From Roseovarius nitratireducens (GTDB taxonomy: Bacteria > Pseudomonadota > Alphaproteobacteria > Rhodobacterales > Rhodobacteraceae), in contig NZ_PDNI01000062.1 in assembly GCF_002925845.1 (NCBI RefSeq), forward strand, positions 16,604 through 80,603: 64,000 nt of DNA. Reading direction: 5' to 3'. Both the position numbers and the translations under genes were made by a program. Positions 17,873-26,130 of this stretch are shown here, in pieces; positions within the stretch are counted from its first letter, which is position 1; every line of letters starts with the position of its first letter. The notes below the pieces were generated by a model, which did not search any database, was not told where the DNA came from, and saw nothing but the letters and a program-made list of their open reading frames with translations.

Positions 17873-17894
17873 CTTCATCTTGCCAAAAATATCC
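17873..17894 (-). repeat. dispersed 3'-end element, copy B
   Basis: The plus-strand sequence contains TTCATCTTGCCAAAAATATC, shared exactly with 24540-24561 and 54914-54934. Read on the minus strand it sits about 23 bases after the coxC stop and leads directly into the hairpin terminator at 17853-17871. Confidence 0.75.
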
Positions 17895-17916
17895 GCGCTT
17901 GCCAGGCGAAACCCCG

Positions 17917-18720
17917 TCAGCCGCCCCAGATATAGACCGCGGCGAACAGGAACAGCCAGACCACGTCAACGAAGTGCCAGTACCATGCCGCCGCCTCGAA
18001 CCCCACATGCTGCTCGGGCGTGAAATGACCTTTCAGCACCCGCAGCAGGCAGACGAACAGAAACACCGTGCCGATGACCACGTGCGCGCCGTGAAAGCCC
18101 GTCGCCATGAAGAAGTTGGCCCCGTAGATATTGCCCGAGAAGCCGAACCCGGCGTGGCTGTATTCATAGACTTGGAACACCGTGAACAGCGCCCCCAGAA
18201 CGATGGCGATGATCAGGCCCCATTTCACGTCCTGCCGATTGTTCTCGTGCACCAGAGCATGGTGCGCCCAGGTCGCGGCACAGCCCGAGCACAGCAGGAT
18301 CAGCGTGTTGATGAGCGGCAGGTGCCAGGGGTCGAAGGTCTCGATCCCCACGGGCGGCCAGATCCCGTCGGCATAGCCGGGCGCGTCGCCGCCCATCGGA
18401 TACATCGCGTGCTTGAAGAAGCTCCAGAACCACGCCGAGAAGAACATCACCTCCGACATGATGAACAGGATGAAGCCATAGCGCAGCCCGATGCGCACCA
18501 CCGGCGTGTGATCGCCGGTCTGCCCTTCGTGGACCACGTCGGTCCACCAGCCGAACATGACGTAAATCACGCCGACCAGCCCAGCGAGAAGCATCCAGGG
18601 CCCGCTGTCATGGAAAAACAGCACCGCCCCGAACAGCATGACGAACCCCGACAGCGCGCCCAGAAGCGGCCATATGGAGGGGTGCAGGATGTGGTAGTCG
18701 TGATTCTTGGTATGTGCCAT
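17917..18720 (-). CDS. coxC: cytochrome c oxidase subunit III
   Basis: This 267-residue protein has seven hydrophobic segments and begins [18 protein letters not shown], the usual N-terminus. Family landmarks are [74 protein letters not shown] and [17 protein letters not shown]. Subunit III supports proton uptake and stability of aa3-type oxidase in the inner membrane. The ATG at 18720 was chosen over an upstream in-frame codon because it restores the conserved N-terminus. It follows ctaG by 25 bp. Confidence 0.97.
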   Translation of the reverse strand: MAHTKNHDYHILHPSIWPLLGALSGFVMLFGAVLFFHDSGPWMLLAGLVGVIYVMFGWWTDVVHEGQTGDHTPVVRIGLRYGFILFIMSEVMFFSAWFWSFFKHAMYPMGGDAPGYADGIWPPVGIETFDPWHLPLINTLILLCSGCAATWAHHALVHENNRQDVKWGLIIAIVLGALFTVFQVYEYSHAGFGFSGNIYGANFFMATGFHGAHVVIGTVFLFVCLLRVLKGHFTPEQHVGFEAAAWYWHFVDVVWLFLFAAVYIWGG

Positions 18721-18745
18721 CTCGGTCTCTTCCCTCGTCACAGGC

Positions 18746-19327
18746 TCAGTTCAGCGTTGTACCGTCTGTTTCCCCGGACGCAAGCGCCGCGTGGTTTTCC
18801 GGCAGGTCGATCTCGTGGAATGTATAGGACAGCGTGATCGTGTGGACATACTGCCCCTCGCGGTCGTCCACGATCTCGGGGTCAACGTAGTAGGTCACCG
18901 GCATCTGCACCCGCTCGCCGGGTTGCAGCACCTGCTCGGTGAAGCAGAAGCAGTCGATCTTGGTGAAAAACCCGCCCGCCTCGTAGGGCGTCACGTTGTA
19001 GTTGGCGCGCCCTGCCACCACGCGGTCGGTGGGGTTGTAGGCCTCGTAGAAGGCCAGACCCGTCTCGCCGATGCGAATCTCCATCTCGCGCTGCATGGGC
19101 TTGAACTCCCACGGCATGCCGCGCTCGCGGCTTGCGTCGAAGCGCACCTTGATGGTCTGGTCGAGGATGTCCTCGCTCGCCACGTCCGACACGCCGGTGA
19201 CCCCGCCAAAGCCGGTCACGCGGCAGAACCAGTCGTAGAACGGCACCGAGGCCCAGGCGAGCCCGCCCATCAGCACCACCACGCCCACAAGGCGGGTGAC
19301 GGTCTTTGTCTTCGGATCGAGCGCCAT
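18746..19327 (-). CDS. ctaG: cytochrome c oxidase assembly protein CtaG (Cox11 family)
   Basis: This 193-residue protein has one N-terminal transmembrane helix ([32 protein letters not shown]) and a periplasmic copper-binding domain. The conserved Cys pair is in [16 protein letters not shown]. Cox11 delivers copper to the CuB site of subunit I. The ATG overlaps the stop of the preceding small gene (TGATG), fixing the start at 19327 rather than the longer open frame upstream. Standard position between ctaB/coxF and coxC. Confidence 0.96.
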   Translation of the reverse strand: MALDPKTKTVTRLVGVVVLMGGLAWASVPFYDWFCRVTGFGGVTGVSDVASEDILDQTIKVRFDASRERGMPWEFKPMQREMEIRIGETGLAFYEAYNPTDRVVAGRANYNVTPYEAGGFFTKIDCFCFTEQVLQPGERVQMPVTYYVDPEIVDDREGQYVHTITLSYTFHEIDLPENHAALASGETDGTTLN

Positions 19328-19491
19328 CAGTTCCCCTCCCCCTGCTGCGTCGGCACGCTGAAATCCTCGTTCGAGACCTTGGCGATCGTCAGCCCGAAGA
19401 CCAGCGCCACGAATCCCGCCAGCACCAGCCCCAGCCCGAGGTTGCGCCCGAACCGGCGCTTGTGCAGCTCGTGTTCCTCGCGAAAGCTCAT
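19327..19491 (-). CDS. small single-pass membrane protein (CoxF-like)
   Basis: This 54-residue protein starts [17 protein letters not shown] and has one transmembrane helix ([22 protein letters not shown]). Genes of this size and position between ctaB and ctaG are known in alphaproteobacteria as coxF. The start ATG overlaps the ctaB stop (ATGA) and the stop overlaps the ctaG ATG, which strongly supports translation. The role in oxidase assembly is assumed from context. Confidence 0.85.
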   Translation of the reverse strand: MSFREEHELHKRRFGRNLGLGLVLAGFVALVFGLTIAKVSNEDFSVPTQQGEGN

Positions 19492-20450
19492 GCCCAGCCC
19501 CCGAAACCGAGGCCCCCGAGGCCCAGCCCCGCCAGCGCCGCCTCGGCGAGGATGGCGGTGAAATGCGCAAAGAGATACCACAGCGACAGCCGGAAGGCGC
19601 GCTTCTCCACGCGGTAATCGTCGGCCTCCGCCATGTCTTCGTCGCGCCGCCAGATCGCCACCGCGTCGCGCAGGAACAGCGCGTTGAACACCAGCGCCAC
19701 GATCAGGTAGACCGGCCCGCCGATCCCGGTGAACGCCGCGCCCACGGCCATCAGGGCCAGCAGCACGGTATAGACGAGGATATGCAGCCGGGTTGACTTG
19801 CGGCCATGCGTCACCGTCAGCATCGGCACGCCCGCCCCGTCGTAATCGCCCCGCATGAACAGCGCCAGCGCCCAGAAATGCGGCGGCGTCCACATGAAGA
19901 TCAGCGCGAACATCAGAACCGATTCGATGCTCACCGTCCCGGTTGCCGCCGCCCAGCCGATCATCGGCGGAAACGCCCCCGCGGCACCGCCAATGACGAT
20001 GTTCTGCGGCGTCCAGCGCTTTAGCCCGACGGTGTAGATCACCACGTAAAAGAAGATGGTGAAGGCAAGGATCGCGGCGGCCAGCGCATTGGTGGCAAGC
20101 CACAGCATCACCACCGCGAACGCCGCCAGCGTGATGCCGAATGCAAACGCCTCGTCGCGCGTCACCTTGCCCGCCGGGATCGGCCGCCTGCGCGTACGCC
20201 TCATCAGCGCGTCGATATCGGATTCCCACCACATGTTGAGCGCGCCCGCGGCACCCCCGCCCACGGCAATGAACAGGATCGCGGCCAGCGCCTCCACCGG
20301 GTGCAGCGCGACCGGCGCGGCCAGCAGCCCCACCAGCGCGGTGAACACCACCAGCACCATCACCCGCGGCTTCAACAGCGCGAAGAAATCACCAAAGCCG
20401 CCCTCTCCGGGCTGCGCGGTGCTGGCTTGGTGAAGGCTCGCGTCGCTCAT
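19488..20450 (-). CDS. ctaB: protoheme IX farnesyltransferase (heme O synthase)
   Basis: This 320-residue polytopic UbiA-family enzyme transfers a farnesyl group to heme b to make heme O, the precursor of heme A. The prenyl-diphosphate/Mg-binding motif is [15 protein letters not shown], and a second conserved stretch is [16 protein letters not shown]-like ([17 protein letters not shown]). The start ATG at 20450 gives [13 protein letters not shown] before [15 protein letters not shown]. It lies 73 bp after coxB and overlaps the small coxF-like gene. Confidence 0.97.
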   Translation of the reverse strand: MSDASLHQASTAQPGEGGFGDFFALLKPRVMVLVVFTALVGLLAAPVALHPVEALAAILFIAVGGGAAGALNMWWESDIDALMRRTRRRPIPAGKVTRDEAFAFGITLAAFAVVMLWLATNALAAAILAFTIFFYVVIYTVGLKRWTPQNIVIGGAAGAFPPMIGWAAATGTVSIESVLMFALIFMWTPPHFWALALFMRGDYDGAGVPMLTVTHGRKSTRLHILVYTVLLALMAVGAAFTGIGGPVYLIVALVFNALFLRDAVAIWRRDEDMAEADDYRVEKRAFRLSLWYLFAHFTAILAEAALAGLGLGGLGFGGWA

Positions 20451-20523
20451 ATCTTGCTCATTCTCTTCGCGGCGGGGCGGCGCGCGCCCCGCTGTCCATG
20501 CGTCCGGCGCGCCCGCAGCGATG

Positions 20524-21414
20524 TCACTCGGTCGAGGCGACCTGCACGGCGGCACCCGGCAAGGTGGACGGATCGCCCGCATATTCGTCGATCGCGCCTT
20601 CCAGCCACTCCTGGTACTCGGCCTCGCTCACCACCTTGACGGTGATCGGCATATAGGCATGCGCCTGCCCGCACAGCTCCGAGCACTGGCCGAAATAGAT
20701 GCCTTCCTTCTCGGCGGTGAACCAGAGCTGCGCCAGCCGCCCCGGCACCGCGTCCTGCTTCACGCCAAATGCGGGGATGGTCCAGCTATGGATCACGTCG
20801 GCGCCGGTCACGGTCATCACCACGGTCTTGCCCACCGGCACGACCACGGAAGTATCGGTGGCCAGCAGGAATTCATCGCGGCTATAGCCCGCCTCGACAA
20901 GCTGCTCCTCGACCTCCGGCGTCAGCCGGTTGTCGCCGCCGGTGGCGGGCGCGCCGATCATGTAGCTGTCAAAGCCGAACTCGTGATCGGTGTATTCATA
21001 GCCCCAGTACCACTGGTACCCGGTCACCTTGATGTTGATGTCTCCCTCGGGGATTTCCTGCTGCTTGAACAGGATCGGCAGCGAGTTGGCCCCGATGAAC
21101 ACGAGGATCAGGATCGGAACGATGGTCCAGGCGATCTCGACCGGCGTGTGATGGGTGAATTTCGCCGGGTTCGGGTTGGCGCGCCGGTTGTAGCGCACGA
21201 TCACGTAGGCCAGCAGCGCCGTGACGAGGAGCGTGATGGCGATGATGATGATGTTGATCGCCCCGTCGAGCCATTGCAGGTCGCGGGCAAGCTCGGTCGC
21301 CGCGGGCTGAAACCCGGTTTTGCCCGCTGAGGGCGCGCCGACGATCTCCTGCGCTTGCGCGGGGAGGGCGGAAAAGGCGGCCATAAAGGCCAAGAGGCTG
21401 GGGGTAAGTCGCAT
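20524..21414 (-). CDS. coxB: cytochrome c oxidase subunit II
   Basis: This 296-residue protein has a signal peptide (MRLTPSLLAFMAAFSALPAQAQ), two transmembrane helices and a periplasmic cupredoxin domain. The CuA ligands are His209 and the C-x3-C-x3-H-x2-M set Cys244, Cys248, His252 and Met255 (CSELCGQAHAYM). It accepts electrons from cytochrome c. It heads the leftward cox block; subunit I is not present here, which is usual for rhodobacteria where ctaD lies elsewhere. A perfect FNR box is centred about 157 bp upstream of the start. Confidence 0.97.
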   Translation of the reverse strand: MRLTPSLLAFMAAFSALPAQAQEIVGAPSAGKTGFQPAATELARDLQWLDGAINIIIIAITLLVTALLAYVIVRYNRRANPNPAKFTHHTPVEIAWTIVPILILVFIGANSLPILFKQQEIPEGDINIKVTGYQWYWGYEYTDHEFGFDSYMIGAPATGGDNRLTPEVEEQLVEAGYSRDEFLLATDTSVVVPVGKTVVMTVTGADVIHSWTIPAFGVKQDAVPGRLAQLWFTAEKEGIYFGQCSELCGQAHAYMPITVKVVSEAEYQEWLEGAIDEYAGDPSTLPGAAVQVASTE

Positions 21415-21563
21415 TGTGCACCCTGGTCGGTTAAAGCGGTTCATGTCTCTGGCCTTGCCCGGTCGGGCCGGGCGGTGGCGGAACGCCGTTGTCTTGATAA
21501 CGTCTAAAACCATATTCTGAACGTGACGACAAGAAAGACCATTGCGGCAAACGGACGCTTTTT

Positions 21564-21577
21564 TTGATCTGGATCAA
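21564..21577. promoter_or_regulatory. FNR/FnrL box between coxB and tldD
   Basis: The sequence TTGAT CTGG ATCAA is a perfect FNR-family palindrome. It lies in the divergent promoter region, about 150 bp before the coxB start and 44 bp before the tldD start. Oxygen control of the aa3 oxidase is the natural reading, but which promoter it serves cannot be decided from sequence alone. Confidence 0.7.
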
Positions 21578-21621
21578 ATCGCGGCCCCGGATTGACGCCC
21601 CATCACGCAGGACAGCACCCC

Positions 21622-23043
21622 ATGAGTGACACCCCCTTTCGCCCCTTCGACACGCTCATCGACCGCGAGGCGGCGCTGGCGTCGCTGCGCGCGGCCACCC
21701 GTGGCGCCGACGATGGCGAGCTGTTTCTCGAACGCCGCCGCGCCGAGGCGCTGAGCTTCGATGACGGACGGCTGCGCACCGCCTCCTACGACGCCTCCGA
21801 GGGATTCGGCCTGCGCGCGGTGCGCGGCGAGGTGACGGGCTACGCCCATTCCTCCGAGGTGAACGAGGCCGCGCTCGCCCGCGCGGTCGAGACGGCGCGC
21901 CTCGCCGTGGGCGCGGGCGGGGCCACCCTCGCGGCGGGCCCCGCCGCCACCAATACCCGCCTCTACACCGATGCCGACCCGATCGCCGGGGCGGGCTTTC
22001 CGGTCAAGATCGACACCCTGCGCGAGATCGACGCCTTCGCCCGCGATCTCGACCCCCGCGTGGTGCAGGTCACCGCCTCGCTCGCCGCCTCGCTTCAGGA
22101 AGTGGTGATCCTGCGCCCCGACGGGCAAGAGCTGCGCGACACCCGCCCCATGACCCGGCTCAATGTCTCGGTCATCGTCGAGGGAAACGGCCGCCGCGAA
22201 CAGGGCAGCGCCGGGGGCGGCGGCCGGCGTGGCATGGGCGGGCTGATCGACCCGGCCGATTGGCAGGCCAAGACCCGCGAGGCCCTGCGCATCGCGCTGG
22301 TCAATCTGCGCGCCGAGGACGCCCCCGCCGGCGTGATGGACGTGGTGCTTGGCCCCGGCTGGCCCGGCATCCTGCTGCACGAGGCCATCGGCCACGGGCT
22401 CGAGGGCGATTTCAACCGCAAGGGCAGTTCCGCCTTTGCCGGGCTGATGGGCCAACGCATCGCCGCCCCCGGCGTCACCGTGCTCGACGACGGCACCATC
22501 CCGGACCGGCGCGGCTCGCTCACCTTCGACGACGAGGGCACGCCTTCGCGCCGCAACGTGTTGATCGAGGACGGCATCCTCGTGGGCTACATGCAGGACC
22601 GCCAGAACGCGCGCCTGATGGGGGTCGAGGCCACCGGCAACGGCCGCCGCGAAAGCTATGCCCACGCCCCCATGCCGCGCATGACCAACACCTACATGCT
22701 CGGCGGCGACGCCACCCCCGGCGATCTCATCGCCGGGATGAAGGACGGCATCTACGCCGTCGGCTTCGGCGGCGGGCAGGTCGACATCACCAACGGCAAG
22801 TTCGTGTTCTCCTGCACCGAGGCGTATCGCGTCAGGAACGGCAAGGTCGGCGCCCCGGTCAAGGGCGCCACCCTCATCGGCGACGGCGCCACCGCGCTCC
22901 AGCAAATCCGCGGCCTCGGCAACGACATGGCCCTCGACCCCGGCATGGGCAGTTGCGGCAAGCAGGGGCAATGGGTGCCGGTCGGCGTGGGCCAGCCCTC
23001 AGTGCTGATCGGCGGGCTGACGGTGGGGGGATCGGCGGCGTAG
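21622..23043 (+). CDS. tldD: metalloprotease TldD
   Basis: This 473-residue protein has the TldD zinc motif HEAIGHGLEGDF (HExxxH, residues about 253-258) and the downstream metal-ligand region GGGQVDITNGKFVFSCTEAY. TldD, with TldE, forms a cytoplasmic protease that processes peptide natural products and antitoxins. TldE is not in the window. The ATG at 21622 was preferred over one 30 bp upstream because AGGAC lies at suitable spacing. Divergent from coxB across an FNR box. Confidence 0.95.
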   Translation: MSDTPFRPFDTLIDREAALASLRAATRGADDGELFLERRRAEALSFDDGRLRTASYDASEGFGLRAVRGEVTGYAHSSEVNEAALARAVETARLAVGAGGATLAAGPAATNTRLYTDADPIAGAGFPVKIDTLREIDAFARDLDPRVVQVTASLAASLQEVVILRPDGQELRDTRPMTRLNVSVIVEGNGRREQGSAGGGGRRGMGGLIDPADWQAKTREALRIALVNLRAEDAPAGVMDVVLGPGWPGILLHEAIGHGLEGDFNRKGSSAFAGLMGQRIAAPGVTVLDDGTIPDRRGSLTFDDEGTPSRRNVLIEDGILVGYMQDRQNARLMGVEATGNGRRESYAHAPMPRMTNTYMLGGDATPGDLIAGMKDGIYAVGFGGGQVDITNGKFVFSCTEAYRVRNGKVGAPVKGATLIGDGATALQQIRGLGNDMALDPGMGSCGKQGQWVPVGVGQPSVLIGGLTVGGSAA

Positions 23044-23152
23044 GGGGTGAGAGTGCGGGATGCTGCGGCTCTACGAATGCCTGCAACGCGCAGGGAGGCG
23101 GGTTTGCAAACCTCGGAACGCCTGACCTGAGCCGATGCCATCCTGCCGCGTG

Positions 23153-24199
23153 TCACTTGGCTGACTTCCCACGCGCATTCCTCCGGCGGATAGCCCGCAA
23201 CTTTGCCACTCTCTGCAAATCCTCGGCTTCATCATTCTCATCAACAATCTCGGCTCCGAGCAATGTTTCTATGACGTCTTCCATGGTCACGAGGCCGGCC
23301 GTTCCGCCATATTCATCTTCGACCAGTGCAATATGCGCCTCGCTCTCCATGAGCAGATCGAACAGCGCATCGAGGTCCGTCTTTTCCGGAATGCGTTGAA
23401 TGTCGCGCGTGAAGTCCGAAACGGTCTTGTCCTTGCCATCGCGCAAACCGGCCAGAAAAAGGTCGCGCGTCAGCACGAAGCCTTTCACGTCATCGATGTT
23501 TTCGCCGATGACGATAAAGCGGGAGACCGGAAAGGCGTCTCTGGAACTCACAATCGCACCGACTGTTTCATCAGCACCGAAATGCTCGATGACCGTGCGC
23601 GGCGTCATGATCTCGGTGACTGCGATTTTCGACAGGCGAAACAGGTTGGTCACAACGCGCGTTTCATCTTCCTCGACGACCCCGAGACGCTGGCCTGCGG
23701 TTGTCAGCGCCGTGATCTCCTGGCGCGATACTTCTGCGTGGCGCTCACGGCCTGTCAGCACCCGTGTTATCCCCTGGCTCATCCACACCAAAGGCAACTG
23801 AATGACGATCAGCCAAGGCAGCACCCGAACCGCGAACGGCGCCAGACCACGCCAGTAGGTGGCGCCGAGGGTCTTGGGAATGATTTCGGACAGGATGAGA
23901 ATCCCAAACGTCAACACGGCAGAGAATATGCCGACGCCGGTATCGTTGAATACCGTGGCAGCCTGCGCACCTGCTCCGGTGGCGCCGACGGTATGTGCAA
24001 TCGTGTTGAGCGACAGTATCGCGGCGAGAGGGCGTTCGATATCAGCCCTCAACGTCCTGAGTTTCGTCGCAAGACGCGGTTGCTCCTTCTCGGCGGCTTC
24101 GACAAAGGATGGCGTGATAGATAAAAGGACTGCTTCGAGGATCGAGCAAAGAAACGACACCCCGATCGCTAGCAGCACGAAAAAAATCAGTAAAGTCAT
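23153..24199 (-). CDS. CNNM/HlyC-CorC family membrane protein (DUF21 plus CBS pair)
   Basis: This 348-residue protein has an N-terminal DUF21/CNNM membrane domain with three to four helices (LIFFVLLAIGVSFLCSILEAVLLSI; GIFSAVLTFGILILSEIIPKTLGA). A CBS-domain pair follows from about residue 200 (KIAVTEIMTPRTVIEHFGAD and HIALVEDEYGGTAGLVTMEDVIETLLG). The larger C-terminal CorC/HlyC extension is absent. Such proteins are linked to Mg2+ or Co2+ transport or sensing. It stands alone between tldD and dprA. Confidence 0.85.
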   Translation of the reverse strand: MTLLIFFVLLAIGVSFLCSILEAVLLSITPSFVEAAEKEQPRLATKLRTLRADIERPLAAILSLNTIAHTVGATGAGAQAATVFNDTGVGIFSAVLTFGILILSEIIPKTLGATYWRGLAPFAVRVLPWLIVIQLPLVWMSQGITRVLTGRERHAEVSRQEITALTTAGQRLGVVEEDETRVVTNLFRLSKIAVTEIMTPRTVIEHFGADETVGAIVSSRDAFPVSRFIVIGENIDDVKGFVLTRDLFLAGLRDGKDKTVSDFTRDIQRIPEKTDLDALFDLLMESEAHIALVEDEYGGTAGLVTMEDVIETLLGAEIVDENDEAEDLQRVAKLRAIRRRNARGKSAK

Positions 24200-24477
24200 C
24201 GCGATGTCTTTCTCGTTCCGTCATTCATCTCGGTATAGCATCTTGCGTGCCATTCCAAGGACCGCAAAGGGGCCGGGAGCGTTCATCGCGTGCAGTATAG
24301 CGGGTGGTCGCTCCGGCCCGCGAACCGGACGCCCCAAGCGCCCCATTCTCACGTTGGACCGTAGCCAGACCCATCAACGCGGCACAAGTCGCCAGCCCCC
24401 CGCGCCCGGCCAGCCCGGCACTCGACCTCCTCCCCACCTCGCCCTGCCAACACCCCCCTCGACCGGCCCCGCGCGCC

Positions 24478-24503
24478 CCTTTCACCTTTCCCAAAATACT
24501 CAC
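24478..24503 (+). repeat. degenerate copy of dispersed element
   Basis: The sequence CCTTTCACCTTTCCCAAAAT followed by ACTCAC resembles the TTCATCTTGCCAAAAATATC element 37 bases further right and has the same orientation. Flanking DNA is C-rich on both sides. Confidence 0.4.
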
Positions 24504-24539
24504 ATCCCCCCCACCCGAGCCGGGCCAGCCCCCGCCCGT

Positions 24540-24561
24540 CTTCATCTTGCCAAAAATATCC
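24540..24561 (-). repeat. dispersed 3'-end element, copy C
   Basis: Contains TTCATCTTGCCAAAAATATC, identical to the copies at 17873-17894 and 54914-54934. Unlike those copies, no minus-strand gene ends just before it, so here it may be a leftover from a lost gene. Confidence 0.7.
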
Positions 24562-24670
24562 AGATCCCGCCCGATCCGCCCCCGCGCAAACCTTGGCACC
24601 CCGTGCCCGCCCCGCGCGCCGTGGTCACGACCGCGTCCCCGGGCGTGGCCCCGGTCTCTGCCACCGCCGC

Positions 24671-24703
24671 GATACCGACAGGATACCGACGCGATACCGA
24701 CAC
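24671..24703 (+). repeat. three 11-bp tandem direct repeats upstream of dprA
   Basis: GATACCGAC is repeated three times at an exact 11-bp period (units GATACCGACAG, GATACCGACGC, GATACCGACAC). An 11-bp period is close to one helical turn, so the units face the same side of DNA. An AT-rich block follows directly. This could be a binding array for a regulator of dprA. Confidence 0.65.
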
Positions 24704-24793
24704 CGCACAGATCGCCGGAAACGATATAATTAACATGCAATATCATATACTTACATGAATTCCGCAAAAAACCGGCGACTCGCGCCATTTCGG

Positions 24794-24808
24794 TTTACCG
24801 CCCGTTAA
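24794..24808 (+). promoter_or_regulatory. CtrA-like site upstream of dprA
   Basis: The sequence TTTA-CCGCCCG-TTAA differs by one base from the CtrA consensus TTAA-N7-TTAA and continues with C, as in TTAAC. It lies 45 bp before the dprA start. CtrA control of dprA is known from Rhodobacter gene-transfer-agent recipients. Confidence 0.4.
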
Positions 24809-24853
24809 CCCTGCCCGCGCTATCCCTGTCCTTGCAAGTTGGCGAGGTCGCGG

Positions 24854-26017
24854 ATGCCCGACACAAATCATCCTTCCACTCACCCCCCACTCCCACCCAC
24901 CACGGAAGATGACCGGGTGTCGTGGCTTCGCCTCTTGCGCTCCCGCCGGGTCGGACCGAATACCTTTCACCGGCTGATGGCCGAACACGGCTCCGCCGGT
25001 GCCGCGCTCGACGCCCTGCCCGGGGTCGCCCGCGCCGCGGGCGTGGCCGATTACCGCGCGTGCCCTGCCGGCGTGGCCGAGGCCGAATTGCGCGCCGGTC
25101 ATGCCGCGGGCGCACGGCTTCTTACCTTCGCCGATCCCACCTACCCCGCGGCGCTGCGCGACCTGCCGGACGCCCCGCCGCTCCTGTGGGTGATCGGCGA
25201 CCCAGCGATCCTCTCCCGCCCCATGATCGCCGTCGTGGGCGCGCGCAACGCCTCCTCGCTCGGCCTGCGCATGGCGCGCGCGCTCGCCGCCGATCTCGCG
25301 GCGCAGGGCTACCTGATCGTCTCGGGCCTCGCCCGTGGCATCGACACCGCGGCGCATCGCGCCAGCCTCGATGACGGCACGGTCGCCACGATGGCCGGGG
25401 GGGTCGACGTGATCTACCCCGCTGAAAACGCCGAGCTTGCCGCGCGCATCGCCGAAAGCGGCCTGCGCCTGTCGGAGCAGCCCCCCGGCCTCGCCCCGCA
25501 GGCCCGCCACTTCCCGGTGCGCAACCGCCTCATCAGCGGGCTGGCGCGCGCCGTCGTGGTGGTCGAGGCCGCGGCCAAGTCCGGCTCGCTCATCACCGCG
25601 CGCACCGCGCTCGACCAGGGGCGCGAGGTCATGGCCGTGCCCGGCCACCCGATCGACGCCCGCGCCGCGGGCTGCAACATGCTGATCCGCGACGGCGCCA
25701 CCCTGGTGCGCAACGCCGCCGACGTGATCGAGGCACTGCCCCGATCGCCCGAGGCAACGCAGGCCGAAATGCCGCTCGCCCCCGCGCCGACCCCGGCACC
25801 AGAACGCTCACCGCCGCCTTCGCGCCGCACATTGCGCGACACCGCCGCGCTGCACAGCCAGATCCTGTCGCGCCTCGGTCCCTCGCCGCTGGCCGAGGAT
25901 CAGCTCATTCGCGATCTGGCCAGCCCCGCGCAGACCGTCGCCCCGGCCCTCGTCGCGCTCGAGCTTGACGGGCGCATCACCCGCCACCCCGGCGGCCTCG
26001 TCTCGCTCGCCGTCTGA
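24854..26017 (+). CDS. dprA: DNA-processing protein DprA
   Basis: This 387-residue protein loads RecA onto incoming single-stranded DNA during natural transformation or gene-transfer-agent uptake. An N-terminal SAM-like region precedes the Rossmann core, whose landmarks are VVGARNASSLGLRMARALA, IVSGLARGIDTAAHRASLDDGTVA and HFPVRNRLISGLARAVVVVEAAAKSGSLITA. A C-terminal winged-helix domain (about 325-387: LGPSPLAEDQLIRDLA) is present. The ATG at 24854 was chosen; a TTG 15 bases upstream is possible. Confidence 0.95.
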   Translation: MPDTNHPSTHPPLPPTTEDDRVSWLRLLRSRRVGPNTFHRLMAEHGSAGAALDALPGVARAAGVADYRACPAGVAEAELRAGHAAGARLLTFADPTYPAALRDLPDAPPLLWVIGDPAILSRPMIAVVGARNASSLGLRMARALAADLAAQGYLIVSGLARGIDTAAHRASLDDGTVATMAGGVDVIYPAENAELAARIAESGLRLSEQPPGLAPQARHFPVRNRLISGLARAVVVVEAAAKSGSLITARTALDQGREVMAVPGHPIDARAAGCNMLIRDGATLVRNAADVIEALPRSPEATQAEMPLAPAPTPAPERSPPPSRRTLRDTAALHSQILSRLGPSPLAEDQLIRDLASPAQTVAPALVALELDGRITRHPGGLVSLAV

Positions 26018-26130
26018 CCGCATGCCACATGGGGCCCCAACGCCGTTCTCTGACCCCGCGTTGACAAATCCCCTTGCCAGCCCACATGGTGCGCCGCCAT
26101 AAGCGGCTCCCAGAGCCGGAAGGAGTGCCC

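Larger units (their letters stand above)
24200..24853. other. 654 bp intergenic region with repeats and AT-rich promoter segment
   Basis: No gene is visible. The left two thirds are very C-rich and carry two copies of the dispersed element (24478-24503 and 24540-24561). Three 11-bp direct repeats follow at 24671-24703. Then comes an AT-rich block (about 24718-24775) that contrasts sharply with the surroundings and is probably the dprA promoter, and a CtrA-like site at 24794-24808. Confidence 0.7.
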
